A DNA stretch of 64,000 nucleotides, taken from contig NZ_JAHBZI010000002.1 of NCBI RefSeq assembly GCF_019635515.1, positions 599,664 through 663,663 on the forward strand. The letters are read 5' to 3'. Made by a program: the position numbers and the translations under genes. Under the pieces are notes generated by a model, which was not told where the DNA came from, did no database searches, and saw only the letters and a list, made by a program, of their open reading frames with translations. The stretch is from Sphingomonas sp. Its GTDB lineage: Bacteria; Pseudomonadota; Alphaproteobacteria; Sphingomonadales; Sphingomonadaceae. Positions 33,071-41,438 of this stretch are shown here, in pieces (positions within the stretch are counted from its first letter, which is position 1; each line of letters starts with the position of its first letter).

Positions 33071-33109
33071 CTATTCGCCTGCCGTAGTCATTTTATTATG
33101 CGCGAATAG
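33071..33109. promoter_or_regulatory. Candidate operator of the czc operon
   Basis: An 8-bp inverted repeat ctattcgc (33071-33078) / gcgaatag (33102-33109) flanks an AT-rich centre (cattttattatg), about 55-90 bp upstream of the czcI-like start on the minus strand. It fits a regulated promoter, but no matching regulator can be named and it does not resemble the MerR dyads of the neighbouring unit. Confidence 0.4.
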
Positions 33110-33152
33110 TTGATCGCGTCCGAACCGGCGCATGTTATTTCATCACCAAGCG

Positions 33153-33803
33153 TCATGCAGAGACTGTGTGTGACTCAACTTCACCTTTTGCTGGTGCACG
33201 CAACTCATTACTTGCTTGTTGCAGAATTTGCGCACCGCCGACCAGGCCAAGTGTTGCCATGACTGCAGCGACGGCAAGATCAGGCCATTGCGAACCGGTG
33301 CCAAAGACCCCCGCGGCGGCTGCCAGCACCGCTAGATTGCCGATCGCGTCGTTGCGCGAGCAGATCCAGACCGACCGCATGTTCGCGTCTCCCGAGCGGT
33401 ACCGGTACAGCATCAGCGCGACCCCGCCATTGGCGACCAGCGCGATCGCGCCGACAATCCCCATCGTCTCCGCGCGCGGCACGCCGTCCCCCAGAGCAGC
33501 CAGCACCGACGTCACCAGCACATAGGCGCCGAACGCGAAGATCGTCGCGCCCTTCACGACCGCGGCGCGCGAGCGCCAGCGCAGCGCCATGCCGGCGACG
33601 CCCAGGCTGATCGCGTAGTTCGCGCTGTCGCCGAGAAAGTCGAGCGCGTCGGCCTGAAGCGCTCGGGAGCCCGAGGCGATGCCAGCGACGATCTCGCCGA
33701 GGAACATCGTCAGATTGACGGCGAGCGCGATCCACAGGACCGTCCGCCATCTCTTGTCCGCTCGGGGGTCGGTCGTCTCAGAAGCGCAGCTGCTGCAAAC
33801 CAT
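33153..33803 (-). CDS. CDF-family cation efflux protein
   Basis: 216 residues from the ATG at 33803 with gaggtg upstream. The frame continues to 33839, but the MerR operator and -10 region lie there, so the longer start would be at or before the transcript start. Short CDF type: helices with LQADALDFLGDSANYAISL (the D-x3-D zinc site of helix II) and ICSRNDAIGNLAVLAAA (D in helix V), six helices in all, and almost no cytoplasmic C-terminal domain. The N-terminus MVCSSCASE carries a CxxC. It would export zinc, cadmium or similar ions. Divergent from merR and clearly under its control. Confidence 0.88.
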   Translation of the reverse strand: MVCSSCASETTDPRADKRWRTVLWIALAVNLTMFLGEIVAGIASGSRALQADALDFLGDSANYAISLGVAGMALRWRSRAAVVKGATIFAFGAYVLVTSVLAALGDGVPRAETMGIVGAIALVANGGVALMLYRYRSGDANMRSVWICSRNDAIGNLAVLAAAAGVFGTGSQWPDLAVAAVMATLGLVGGAQILQQASNELRAPAKGEVESHTVSA

Positions 33804-33843
33804 GTCGTTCACCTCGACGGGAGCGGTACGACGGCCCATATGG

Positions 33844-33864
33844 ACCTTGAAGTCACTACAGGGT
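33844..33864 (-). promoter_or_regulatory. MerR-type operator/promoter for the CDF gene
   Basis: ACCTTGAAGTCACTACAGGGT on the plus strand is a 21-bp dyad of the CadR/PbrR kind. On the minus strand TTGACC (33862-33867) is a good -35, and a weak -10 near 33837-33842 gives the long 19-20 bp spacer that MerR-family activators untwist. It lies between the divergent CDF and merR genes. Confidence 0.8.
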
Positions 33865-33879
33865 CAAGGCGATAATTCG

Positions 33880-34281
33880 GTGAAGATCGGCGAACTCGCC
33901 CGCGCGACGGGCACCAAGGTCGAGACGATACGCTTCTACGAGAAGATCGGCCTGCTACCGGCACCCGAGCGGACCGACGGCAATTATCGCGACTATTCGC
34001 ATCCTCACCTCGCGCGGCTGTCGTTCGTGCGTCGGGCCCGCGATCTCGGCTTCACGCTCGACCAGGTCCGCGCCCTGCTCACTTTGGCCGACGACCGGGA
34101 TCAGCCGTGCAGCGCCGTCGATGTCGTCGCCCGCGAACATCTGTCGCAGATCGACCGCAAGATCGCCGACCTTCAGGCGCTGCGGCGCGAGCTCGATGGC
34201 ATCATCAGTCAATGCGGCCACGGCGCCATTTCCGAGTGCCGCATCATCGAAGCGCTCGGTCCGTCTGCCGCGACGCACTGA
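33880..34281 (+). CDS. MerR-family metal regulator, CadR/PbrR type
   Basis: 133 residues, GTG start directly after the operator. Winged-helix N-terminus VKIGELARATGTKVETIRFYEKIGLLP, long dimerisation helix in the middle, and metal-site cysteines C77, C112 and C120 near the expected CadR/PbrR positions. These proteins respond to Cd(II), Pb(II) or Zn(II). It should regulate the CDF gene through 33844-33864 and, because an almost identical dyad is present at 36320-36340, also the FTR1 gene. It converges with that gene, 17 bp apart. Confidence 0.9.
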   Translation: MKIGELARATGTKVETIRFYEKIGLLPAPERTDGNYRDYSHPHLARLSFVRRARDLGFTLDQVRALLTLADDRDQPCSAVDVVAREHLSQIDRKIADLQALRRELDGIISQCGHGAISECRIIEALGPSAATH

Positions 34282-34298
34282 TCGTCACCCGGTATTGG

Positions 34299-36284
34299 CT
34301 ACGCAGCAGATGTCCCGGCGTCGGCGACACCGGCGCGGTCACGGCCGTTCCACCAGAAGCCGATGACGAGGATCGCCAGGGCGACAGCCTGCGCCAGCAC
34401 GGTCTGCAGCGTGGGAAACAGGCCGAGGACCTCGATGCGCGGTACCCAGGCCCAGGGCTGGACGCCGATGATGCCGGCTTCCTGAAGTCCGGCCACGCCC
34501 TTGCCGGCAAGCACAACCGTCAGCACCGCGATCAGGATAGAGCTCCAGGCGAAGAACTTGGTGATCGGCAGACTGGTGCTGAAGCGCAGCATGGCCCATG
34601 CGATCAGCGCGAGCAGGCCGACCGCGGCCAGCGCCCCGGCGAGCAAGGCGACGCCATTCCCCTCCGCCCAGAGCGCGGCGTAGAAGAGGATCGTCTCGAA
34701 CACCTCGCGGTACACGACGACGAATGCGAGGATGAACAGGAACCAGCCCGAACGACGGGAGAGCGCGTTCGTCATCTTCTCCTTGATGTATCGCTGCCAG
34801 GACTCGGCATTGCTCTTTCCGTGCATCCAGATCCCGACGGTCAGCAGGATGACCGCCGCGAACAGCGATCCGAACCCTTCGGTGAGCTCGCGGGACGCAC
34901 CGCTGATGGCGATCAGGTAGGTGGCGGCGAACCAGGTCAGCACGCCTGCGGCGAGTGCTGCTATCCAGCCGCCATTGACGAAACCGACCATCTCTGGGCG
35001 GTCGGTCTTGCGCAAGAACGCGATCATCGCAACGACGATTAGCAAGGCTTCCAGGCCTTCGCGGAGCAGAACGCCGAAGGCCCCGAAGAAGGTCGCGGCG
35101 GCGCTGGCGCGGTCCGGCGAGAGCGCCGCTTCAGCCTCGCCGAACAGGACGGCGAGTTGCTTGTTCGAGGCCTCGACCTCGGCCAGCGGCCGGCCGGCAC
35201 TGATCGCCGCGCGTAGATCGCCCATCGCGCCTTCGATCCGGGCCATCAGCGCGGCGTCGCGCGCCCGCAGGATCGGCTCGACCGGTTCGAACCCGTCGAG
35301 ATAGGCCGAGAGTGCAAGATCGGAAGCGGCTTTCCGGTCGCCGGCAGCATAGGCCTTGAGGCTGGCGGCAAGCCGCTCGCGGGTCAGGCTGAGCGACCCG
35401 GTGGGTGCCGCGGCGATCGCCTCGGGATGGCGGCGAAGATAGGCCGTGACGGCTTCGCCCTTGCCGGCCCCGAGATCGGCGGAGAGCGTTGCCGGGGTCG
35501 CGCCGATGAATGCCGCCAGGTTGGGGTAGCGCGCGCGGATCGCCGCATCGTCGCGCCAGACTGCCTCGCCCCTTGCGGCTTGCGACTGTGGAAATGCAAA
35601 GCCGCCGACATAGAAGGCCAGCGCCCAGCGATCCTCGCTCGGCAGGGATTCGAAGCTGACCATCGCGGTGCCGTCGAGGCCCTGGGTGATGACCTGATAG
35701 AGTCCGAACAGGCTGCGCTGGCGCGCGCGCGTCTGGTCGGTGAACGCGATCGGAGGCGGATTCAGCTTGGCGGCGTTCGGCCCGTGGCCGTCACCGGCCG
35801 CGCCATGGCATGACGAGCAGTTCTGCGCGTAGAGCGTCGCGCCGCGACCGAGGTCCGGCATCGATGTCGGAGCCAGAGGCACGGGATAGACGGCCAGCAA
35901 AGCCGCTGCGAGCGAACGCGCCTGAGACGCGACCGAGGCTGGATCGGCCTTCGCCGCGACCGAGGCCCGCAACTGATAGGCGCTTCGTAGCAATCCCGCC
36001 TTCGCCGGCTTGTCCGGCAGCTGGCCTAGCCGCGAGACGATTTGGCCCGCGAACTCGTTCATTTCGGCAAATTCGGATTGGCTGATGACGCGGCCGCCAC
36101 CGACCGCGCCGCCGTAATCGACCGCGACATAGTCGAGCAGCCGCCAGGTGGTCTGCACCTCTGCGTCATTCGCCCAGGCCGGACCCGCACAAAGCAGGGC
36201 CAGCACCGCCATCAAGGCAAGCCAACTCTGCCTGGTGATTGCCGCGTAGGTGCGATGGGAAGGCGCGATCGATATCAGGGCCAT
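34299..36284 (-). CDS. PbrT-like FTR1 permease with cytochrome c domain
   Basis: 661 residues. Signal-like N-terminal helix, then a cytochrome c domain with heme motif CSSCH (156-160), a helical linker, and an FTR1/ILT permease domain with seven helices and the two metal-binding repeats REGLE (408-412) and REVFE (526-530). The combination of a c-type heme domain with FTR1 is that of PbrT, the lead (or iron) uptake protein of the pbr operon. It carries a MerR-type operator upstream, which fits a pbr-like unit with the regulator at 33880. Uptake in a resistance unit is thought to feed the cytoplasmic detoxification step. Confidence 0.88.
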   Translation of the reverse strand: MALISIAPSHRTYAAITRQSWLALMAVLALLCAGPAWANDAEVQTTWRLLDYVAVDYGGAVGGGRVISQSEFAEMNEFAGQIVSRLGQLPDKPAKAGLLRSAYQLRASVAAKADPASVASQARSLAAALLAVYPVPLAPTSMPDLGRGATLYAQNCSSCHGAAGDGHGPNAAKLNPPPIAFTDQTRARQRSLFGLYQVITQGLDGTAMVSFESLPSEDRWALAFYVGGFAFPQSQAARGEAVWRDDAAIRARYPNLAAFIGATPATLSADLGAGKGEAVTAYLRRHPEAIAAAPTGSLSLTRERLAASLKAYAAGDRKAASDLALSAYLDGFEPVEPILRARDAALMARIEGAMGDLRAAISAGRPLAEVEASNKQLAVLFGEAEAALSPDRASAAATFFGAFGVLLREGLEALLIVVAMIAFLRKTDRPEMVGFVNGGWIAALAAGVLTWFAATYLIAISGASRELTEGFGSLFAAVILLTVGIWMHGKSNAESWQRYIKEKMTNALSRRSGWFLFILAFVVVYREVFETILFYAALWAEGNGVALLAGALAAVGLLALIAWAMLRFSTSLPITKFFAWSSILIAVLTVVLAGKGVAGLQEAGIIGVQPWAWVPRIEVLGLFPTLQTVLAQAVALAILVIGFWWNGRDRAGVADAGTSAA

Positions 36285-36319
36285 GGAAACACTCTAGTTA
36301 AGAATGCTTCGCGTTATCG

Positions 36320-36340
36320 ACCCTCTACCAGCTAGAGGGT
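36320..36340 (-). promoter_or_regulatory. MerR-type operator/promoter for the pbrT-like gene
   Basis: A near-perfect dyad ACCCTCTA-ccagc-TAGAGGGT. On the minus strand TTGACC (36338-36343) is the -35 and the -10 (ataacg/gataac, near 36312-36318) follows after 19-20 bp. The half-sites resemble those of 33844-33864, 2.5 kb away, so the same regulator is likely. Confidence 0.82.
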
Positions 36341-36343
36341 CAA

Positions 36344-36630
36344 GTGGATAATCGTTGGCCAGCGCCCCGCACTGGTTCGTCGCTATGCCCGATCGGCGAA
36401 TCTGCCGGACATGCAATCTGCCGCTTGCGAGTCGCGATCCCATCTTCCTCCGTCATTGTTGGTGGGCACAGAGCCGGTTGCGACCGGCGCGCGAGCCCGC
36501 CGAACCCTTCTAACCTTTCGCTAGGCTACGACGGCAGCAAGTTGCTGTTGCGCTGGCGGATTTTCGTCACCCCTTAGTCACCCCTGTCGCCGGAGCACTT
36601 CGCTTCGGTTCGAAGCCAGGGTGTCAATAA
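36344..36630. other. Junction between metal cassette and trb operon
   Basis: About 290 bp with no convincing gene. The trbB start at 36631 has no clear Shine-Dalgarno, as expected if it used to be coupled to copG, now 14.4 kb away. No transposase, terminal inverted repeats or target duplication could be recognised at this boundary. Confidence 0.5.
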
Positions 36631-37602
36631 GTGACCGCAACAGCCAGATCCGAAGCCTCGCGCCGCGGCGCGCGCATGCTGCGGACGGCGCTGGGCACCG
36701 CGATCGCCGCCTGGCTCGACGACCCCGAGATCGTCGAGGTCATGCTCAATCCTGATGGGCGCCTTTGGGTTGATCGCCTCGGCACCGGGCTTGCCGATAC
36801 CGGCGAAATGGTCTCGGCCGCCGACGGCGAACGGATTATCCGGCTGGTCGCGCACCATGTCGGTAGCGAAGTCCATGCCCGCTCCCCGCGTGTTTCGGCC
36901 GAACTTCCGGAAACGGGCGAGCGCTTCGAAGGTCTGCTCCCACCGGTGGTTACTGCGCCGGCCTTTGCCATCCGCAAGCCCGCAGTCGCCGTCTTCACAC
37001 TCGATGACTATGTGGCCGCCGGCATCATCTCATCCGGGCAATGTGCGTCGCTTCGCGCCAGCGTCGTCGCCCGCGAGAATATCCTGGTCGCGGGCGGCAC
37101 CGGCACCGGCAAGACCACACTCACCAACGCCCTCCTCGCCGAGATCGCCGGCACCAGCGACCGCATCGTTCTGATCGAGGATACGCGTGAGCTGCAATGC
37201 ACTGCGCCAAATCTGGTCGCGATGCGGACCAAGGAAGGGGTCGCAACACTGTCCGACTTGGTGCGCTCGTCGTTGCGCTTGCGCCCGGACCGCATTCCGA
37301 TCGGCGAGGTCCGCGGCGCGGAGGCGCTCGATCTCCTCAAGGCCTGGGGCACCGGCCATCCTGGCGGGTTCGGGACCATCCACGCCGGAACCGCCCTCGG
37401 TGCGCTTCGCCGCCTCGAGCAGCTGATCCAGGAAGCCGTCACCACCGTCCCGCGCCCGCTGATCGCCGAGACCATCGGCCTGATCGCGGTGCTGGTGCGC
37501 GACGGCGCCGGCCGCCGTCTCGCCGAGCTCGCCCGCGTCGAAGGTCTCGAACCCTCTGGCGAATACCGCCTCCATTTCCTTGACCACGGAGAAATCGAAT
37601 GA
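36631..37602 (+). CDS. trbB: TrbB, conjugal transfer ATPase
   Basis: 323 residues, GTG start. VirB11/PilT-type ATPase: N-terminal domain with [16 protein letters not shown], Walker [10 protein letters not shown] (155-163), Asp box [10 protein letters not shown], and the His box [14 protein letters not shown]. It powers pilus assembly and transfer. Complete and in good frame. Stop overlaps trbC (ATGA). After the cassette insertion it has lost its native upstream coupling, so expression may be low or driven from a new promoter. Confidence 0.95.
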   Translation: MTATARSEASRRGARMLRTALGTAIAAWLDDPEIVEVMLNPDGRLWVDRLGTGLADTGEMVSAADGERIIRLVAHHVGSEVHARSPRVSAELPETGERFEGLLPPVVTAPAFAIRKPAVAVFTLDDYVAAGIISSGQCASLRASVVARENILVAGGTGTGKTTLTNALLAEIAGTSDRIVLIEDTRELQCTAPNLVAMRTKEGVATLSDLVRSSLRLRPDRIPIGEVRGAEALDLLKAWGTGHPGGFGTIHAGTALGALRRLEQLIQEAVTTVPRPLIAETIGLIAVLVRDGAGRRLAELARVEGLEPSGEYRLHFLDHGEIE

Positions 37603-37928
37603 ACATCTCGCTTTCCGCCGCCCGCAATCGCGCGGCGGCCTTCACCACCTGCGCGCTGGTCGCGCTCGCAGCCGGCCCCGCCCATGCCTCGGGATCGTCG
37701 ATGCCCTGGGAGAGCCCGCTCCAGTCGATCCTGGAGAGCATCGAAGGACCCGTCGCCAAGATCATCGCAGTGATCATCATCATCGTGACCGGGCTGACGC
37801 TGGCTTTTGGCGAGACGTCGGGCGGCTTCCGCCGCCTCATCCAGATCGTGTTCGGGCTGAGCATAGCGTTCGCGGCCAGCTCCTTCTTCCTCAGCTTCTT
37901 CAGCTTCGGCGGCGGGGCGTTGATCTGA
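37599..37928 (+). CDS. trbC: TrbC, pilin subunit precursor
   Basis: 109 residues. Signal peptide (about 1-30, ending AHA), then two hydrophobic helices typical of TrbC/VirB2 pilins (ILESIEGPVAKIIAVIIIIVTGLTLAFG and a C-terminal Phe/Ser-rich helix). It would be cleaved and cyclised by the TraF-like peptidase at 16163. Stop and the next start overlap (TGATG). Confidence 0.93.
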   Translation: MNISLSAARNRAAAFTTCALVALAAGPAHASGSSMPWESPLQSILESIEGPVAKIIAVIIIIVTGLTLAFGETSGGFRRLIQIVFGLSIAFAASSFFLSFFSFGGGALI

Positions 37929-38206
37929 TGGAAACGCTCGATCCCGGCGCGGCCATTCCCGGCTATTTCGCGCCCGTCCACCGCGCGCTGACCGAGCAGA
38001 TCCTGCTCGGCGGAGCGCCGCGCTCGGTTGCGATCGTCAACGGCACGCTGGCAGGTGCGGTCGGGCTGGGGCTGCGGCTGTGGCTGGTCGGACTGCTCAT
38101 CTGGGCAGTCGGCCATGCGGCAGCCGTCTGGGCAGCGCGCCGGGATCCCCAGTTCCTCGAAGTCGGCCGGCGCCATATGCGCTACCCCGCCTTCCTGCGC
38201 GCGTGA
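37928..38206 (+). CDS. trbD: TrbD, VirB3-like membrane protein
   Basis: 92 residues with the family start (PGYFAPVHRALTEQILLGGAPR), one to two hydrophobic helices (VAIVNGTLAGAVGLGLRLWLVGLLIWAVGH) and the end RRHMRYPAFL. VirB3 homologues sit with the VirB4 ATPase TrbE in the inner-membrane part of the channel. Overlaps trbC; trbE starts 7 bases after its stop. Confidence 0.93.
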   Translation: METLDPGAAIPGYFAPVHRALTEQILLGGAPRSVAIVNGTLAGAVGLGLRLWLVGLLIWAVGHAAAVWAARRDPQFLEVGRRHMRYPAFLRA

Positions 38207-38213
38207 GGCTGCG

Positions 38214-39212
38214 ATGATGTTCCTCCGCGAATATCGTGCGCGCGGCACGACCCTTTCCGACTTCCTGCCCTGGGCGGCCCTGATCGCGCCGGGCGTCGTC
38301 CTCAACAAGGATGGCTCGTTCCAGCGGACAGCCGCGATCCGTGGGCCGGACCTGGATTCGGCGACGCCCGCTGAGCTGGTCGCGACCGCGGGGCGGCTCA
38401 ACAGCGCGCTCCGGCGGCTTGGGTCGGGGTGGGCGATCTTCTTCGAAGCGCAGCGCGTTCCCGCGCTCGACTATCCGGACGACCGCTTCCCGGACCCTGC
38501 CTCGGCGCTGGTCGAGCGGGAACGCCGCGAGCAGTTCGCCGAGGAAGGTGCGCATTTCGAGAGCGCATATTTCCTGACGCTGCAATGGATGCCCCCGCCC
38601 GAGGACGCAGCGCGCGCGGAGGGCTGGCTCTATGAAGGCCGATCGCGCAGCGGTGTCGATCCCCATGAGTTGCTCGCCAGCTTCGTCGATCGGAGCACGC
38701 GGCTGCTCCAGCTGCTCGAAGGGTTCGTGCCCGAGGCCCGTTGGCTCGATGACGGCGAAACGCTGACCTATCTTCACTCGACCGTCTCGACCAAGCGCCA
38801 GCACGTCGGCGTGCCCGACATCCCAATGTATTTGGACTCGATCCTGGCGGACGAGACGCTGGTCGGCGGGCTCGAGCCAAGGCTCGGCAGCCAGCATCTC
38901 CGAACGCTAACGGTGACCGGCTTTCCGAGCGCGACCTTCCCCGGGCTGCTCGACGACCTCAATCGGCTCGCCTTCCCGTATCGCTGGGTCACCCGCGCGA
39001 TCACGCTCGACAAGACCGACGCGACCAAGCTCCTGTCCCGCATCCGCCGCCAATGGTTCGCGAAGCGCAAGTCGATCGCCGCGATCCTCAAGGAGGTAAT
39101 GACCAACGAGGCGTCCGTGTTGGTCGATAGCGACGCTTCCAACAAGGCGGCTGACGCCGATCTCGCCCTCCAGGAACTCGGCAGCGACGTGGTCGGCCAT
39201 ACGCCCTCGTAG
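38214..39212 (+). pseudogene. trbE: TrbE/VirB4 ATPase, truncated at about residue 330
   Basis: Starts ATGATG at 38214/38217. The first 329 residues (MMFLREYRARGTTLSDFLPW ... LALQELGSDVVGH) match the N-terminal VirB4 domain of TrbE, normally about 800 residues. After the GGCCAT at 39195-39200 the sequence leaves the family and stops within four codons. The Walker ATPase domain is missing, as are trbJ, trbL, trbF, trbG and trbI that should follow. The other side of the junction is the 3' end of the phyH gene read on the opposite strand. The truncated product should not function. Confidence 0.9.
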
Positions 39213-39964
39213 TTGCCGAGGTTGGGGCGGTGCTGGCGGTAGCCGACCAGGGCGGCGAGCTCCGGCGAGAAGCCCCGAGCGATCGCTGGCGGATAGGCGA
39301 GCCACTGGTTTTCATAGGGCTTGAGCCATCCAAGGCAGTAGCTGACCACGACCGCCTTGCGGACCTCGCCGCTGCGGTTCGCGCCTGCGCCATGCAGCGT
39401 CGAGCCCAGGAACAGGAACGCGTCGCCCGGCCCGAATTCCGCGACGATCGAGCGCTCGGGCATTTCCTCTTTGAGCGCTTCATCCCCGTGGCTGCCCGGA
39501 TAGATAATCGTCCCGCCATTCTCGACCGTGAAGCGGGTGAGCGGCCACATCACGTTGACGAGATACTCGACCTCGCCCTTCACGCCCTGCCACATATCCT
39601 GGTCGCGGTGCGGGAATTGCGCCGGGGCGCCCGGGTGCAGTGCGATCGCCTGCATCAGGTTCAGCTGGAGCGTGTCGCACCATGGCGAAAGCACCGCCTC
39701 GCTGACGGCGAGGATCAACGCGTCCATGGCCAGCGCGGCGGCATGCGGCGAACGCTTCAGCAGGCTCCCGAACCGCTTGGTCCGGCCGCCATAGAAATCG
39801 CCTTCGCAAAAGGGCGTCGCCTCGTAAATGGGCGCGAGATCGGCATCGAGGGCATCGATGGTCTCGCGAGGGAGCGCGTTCGGGATGACGCACCAGCCCT
39901 GGGTCATGAGCAGGTCCAGCGCGGCGTCGAAGCCGGCGGGTTTGGCGTTCGGATCTTGTGTCAT
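38774..39964 (-). CDS. Phytanoyl-CoA dioxygenase family protein with chimeric tail
   Basis: Residues 1-254 (39964 down to 39203) are a PhyH-type Fe(II)/2-oxoglutarate oxygenase: FPHRDQDMWQ with the H-x-D pair (H119, D121) and a later GSTLHGAGANRS with the distal His; the C-terminal Arg that binds 2-oxoglutarate is probably in ANRSGEVRK. The natural end should be near GYRQHRPNLGNYEG; from 39202 the frame runs another 142 codons antisense to trbE, so the protein has an abnormal tail. It follows luxI by nine bases and is co-transcribed with it. A phyH next to luxI is a recurring arrangement in sphingomonads; a role in modifying the signal or a co-product is inference. Confidence 0.75.
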   Translation of the reverse strand: MTQDPNAKPAGFDAALDLLMTQGWCVIPNALPRETIDALDADLAPIYEATPFCEGDFYGGRTKRFGSLLKRSPHAAALAMDALILAVSEAVLSPWCDTLQLNLMQAIALHPGAPAQFPHRDQDMWQGVKGEVEYLVNVMWPLTRFTVENGGTIIYPGSHGDEALKEEMPERSIVAEFGPGDAFLFLGSTLHGAGANRSGEVRKAVVVSYCLGWLKPYENQWLAYPPAIARGFSPELAALVGYRQHRPNLGNYEGVWPTTSLPSSWRARSASAALLEASLSTNTDASLVITSLRIAAIDLRFANHWRRMRDRSLVASVLSSVIARVTQRYGKASRLRSSSSPGKVALGKPVTVSVRRCWLPSLGSSPPTSVSSARIESKYIGMSGTPTCWRLVETVE

Positions 39965-39973
39965 GGCGATACC

Positions 39974-40600
39974 TCAGGCGTTGGCGGCGCGGCGCGCCCG
40001 CATGTCGTGGGCGGTAAGGGGCGACCAGACGCCGCCTGCGGCCAGTTCAGCCGGCGTGTCGGGCGTGATCGCGATCTCGAGCGCGCCGAGCAGGCAGCGG
40101 CCGTTGGGAAGGGGTTCGCCGAGCGCGCGGCATTGCCAGCCGAAGCTCAGGATCTGCTGCAGCCACGCCATCTCGGCGACGCCCGTATAGGTATCGATGC
40201 CGGTATCGAGCGCATGCATGGCCAGGGCGGAGACGAGCTGATTGCGCACCAGGCGCCGCTCGGCGGAGCGCAGCTGCCGTCCCAGGCAGAACCTCGTAAT
40301 TTCCCAGACCCGTGGGCCTCGTGGGATTTCGCCGGCGCACAGCGCGGGGAAGAGACCGTCCAGGATGTGGGGCCGCGTCGTCGGCAGAAGCCTGGCCGAC
40401 GCCAGATGCTCGTTCGCGCTGTCGGTGAGGATCAGGTAGCGCGCGTGCTGGTCGTCGAACTGGTCGATCTCATAGCGCCCGTCCAGGACCGGCAGGTCCC
40501 ATTTGAGCAGATCGATAAAGACGCTTTTCCGCGCGGCGAACATCGACCGGAACGCGGTGTCGGCAACGGTGTCGACAGTGGAATCGACGAGAACAACCAT
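39974..40600 (-). CDS. Acyl-homoserine-lactone synthase (LuxI family)
   Basis: 208 residues from the ATG at 40600; the frame to 40633 adds 11 unlikely residues and runs through the leader hairpin. LuxI signatures: FAARKSVFIDLLKWDLPV with Arg and Trp in the SAM-binding region, YEIDQFDD, HLASARLLPTTRP and WEITRFCL. The product makes an acyl-HSL signal; chain length cannot be told. It is followed by phyH and preceded by the luxR gene in the same direction. In ICEMlSym quorum sensing feeds the FseA-RdfS excision circuit, and FseA- and RdfS-like genes are also present here. Confidence 0.92.
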   Translation of the reverse strand: MVVLVDSTVDTVADTAFRSMFAARKSVFIDLLKWDLPVLDGRYEIDQFDDQHARYLILTDSANEHLASARLLPTTRPHILDGLFPALCAGEIPRGPRVWEITRFCLGRQLRSAERRLVRNQLVSALAMHALDTGIDTYTGVAEMAWLQQILSFGWQCRALGEPLPNGRCLLGALEIAITPDTPAELAAGGVWSPLTAHDMRARRAANA

Positions 40601-40604
40601 GGCG

Positions 40605-40629
40605 CAAAACCCCTCGAAGTGACGAGGGG
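40605..40629 (-). promoter_or_regulatory. Hairpin covering the luxI ribosome-binding site
   Basis: On the minus strand cccctcg-tcactt-cgagggg (40610-40629) forms a 7-bp stem. Its 3' arm contains the gagggg Shine-Dalgarno, followed by tttt and the ATG at 40600. Folding would hide the ribosome-binding site. As a 20-bp dyad it could alternatively be a lux-box-like site. Confidence 0.5.
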
Positions 40630-40682
40630 CCAAGCATCCCGATCAGTGCCGGTCGGCGGTATTCCAAGAAATGGGGATAGCG

Positions 40683-41432
40683 TCAGTGCTTCAGGATGTC
40701 GGAGAAGCTGATCAGTCCGTCGAACAGCGCCCGCACCGCGAGGAGGGCGCGTTTCTGGACGCCGTAGCGCTCGCGGGCATGCTTCAGATGCTGGATCACC
40801 GTTTCATGGCCAACGCCAAGGATCACCGAGATCTCCCAATCGGTCTTGCCGCGGGCCGCCCAGAGCACGCAGTCGCGCTGTCGGTCAGTGAGGATGGGAG
40901 ACTGATCGGCCAGGACGTCGCGCGATCCGGAGATGCGCCTGGCCGCCTCGAATGCGAACGCGCCGATCAGCTGGCACACGAACTGGAACTCGTCGGGGAA
41001 GGCATGTCCGGCATCGACTGCGAAGGAGCAGGACCCCAAGGCTTCGCCGGGCACGCTGGCGGGAATGGTGAAGCCTTGACCGATCCCGATCTCATAGGCG
41101 CGCTCAAGCACGCACCTGTCGTCGGGCGTCAGCTTGATCATGTCGGGGACAGCGGACCAGGCGAAGCCTACGCTGGCAAGGTTGCAGGCCCTGTGGATGG
41201 GATCGGTGCGGCCGAGGCCGCGTTCGTCGAACCATTCCTCCCAGCTCGACGGATAATTGTGGAGCCGGACCGCCGGACCCGCCTCCCTGCCGAAGTCGAT
41301 GTGGTGGGTTAGCGCGAAGTAGCGCACGCCCATGTCGGAACAGGATTGGATCAGCGCGTCGTGCAGCGCCTCTCGCGTCGGCGCGAAGCGCGCATTGTTC
41401 ACGAAGACTTCGGCTACTTCGAAACGCGGCAT
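40683..41432 (-). CDS. LuxR-family quorum-sensing regulator
   Basis: 249 residues from the ATG at 41432 (a GTG at 41438 is also possible). N-terminal autoinducer-binding domain with conserved W and D positions (YPSSWEEWFDERGLGRTDPIHRAC, FAWSAVP), then a LuxR helix-turn-helix (LTDRQRDCVLWAARGKTDWEISVILGVGHETVIQHLKHARERYGV). It should bind the acyl-HSL made by the neighbouring synthase. About 80 bp separate it from luxI, and both read in the same direction. Confidence 0.92.
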   Translation of the reverse strand: MPRFEVAEVFVNNARFAPTREALHDALIQSCSDMGVRYFALTHHIDFGREAGPAVRLHNYPSSWEEWFDERGLGRTDPIHRACNLASVGFAWSAVPDMIKLTPDDRCVLERAYEIGIGQGFTIPASVPGEALGSCSFAVDAGHAFPDEFQFVCQLIGAFAFEAARRISGSRDVLADQSPILTDRQRDCVLWAARGKTDWEISVILGVGHETVIQHLKHARERYGVQKRALLAVRALFDGLISFSDILKH

Positions 41433-41438
41433 GACCAC

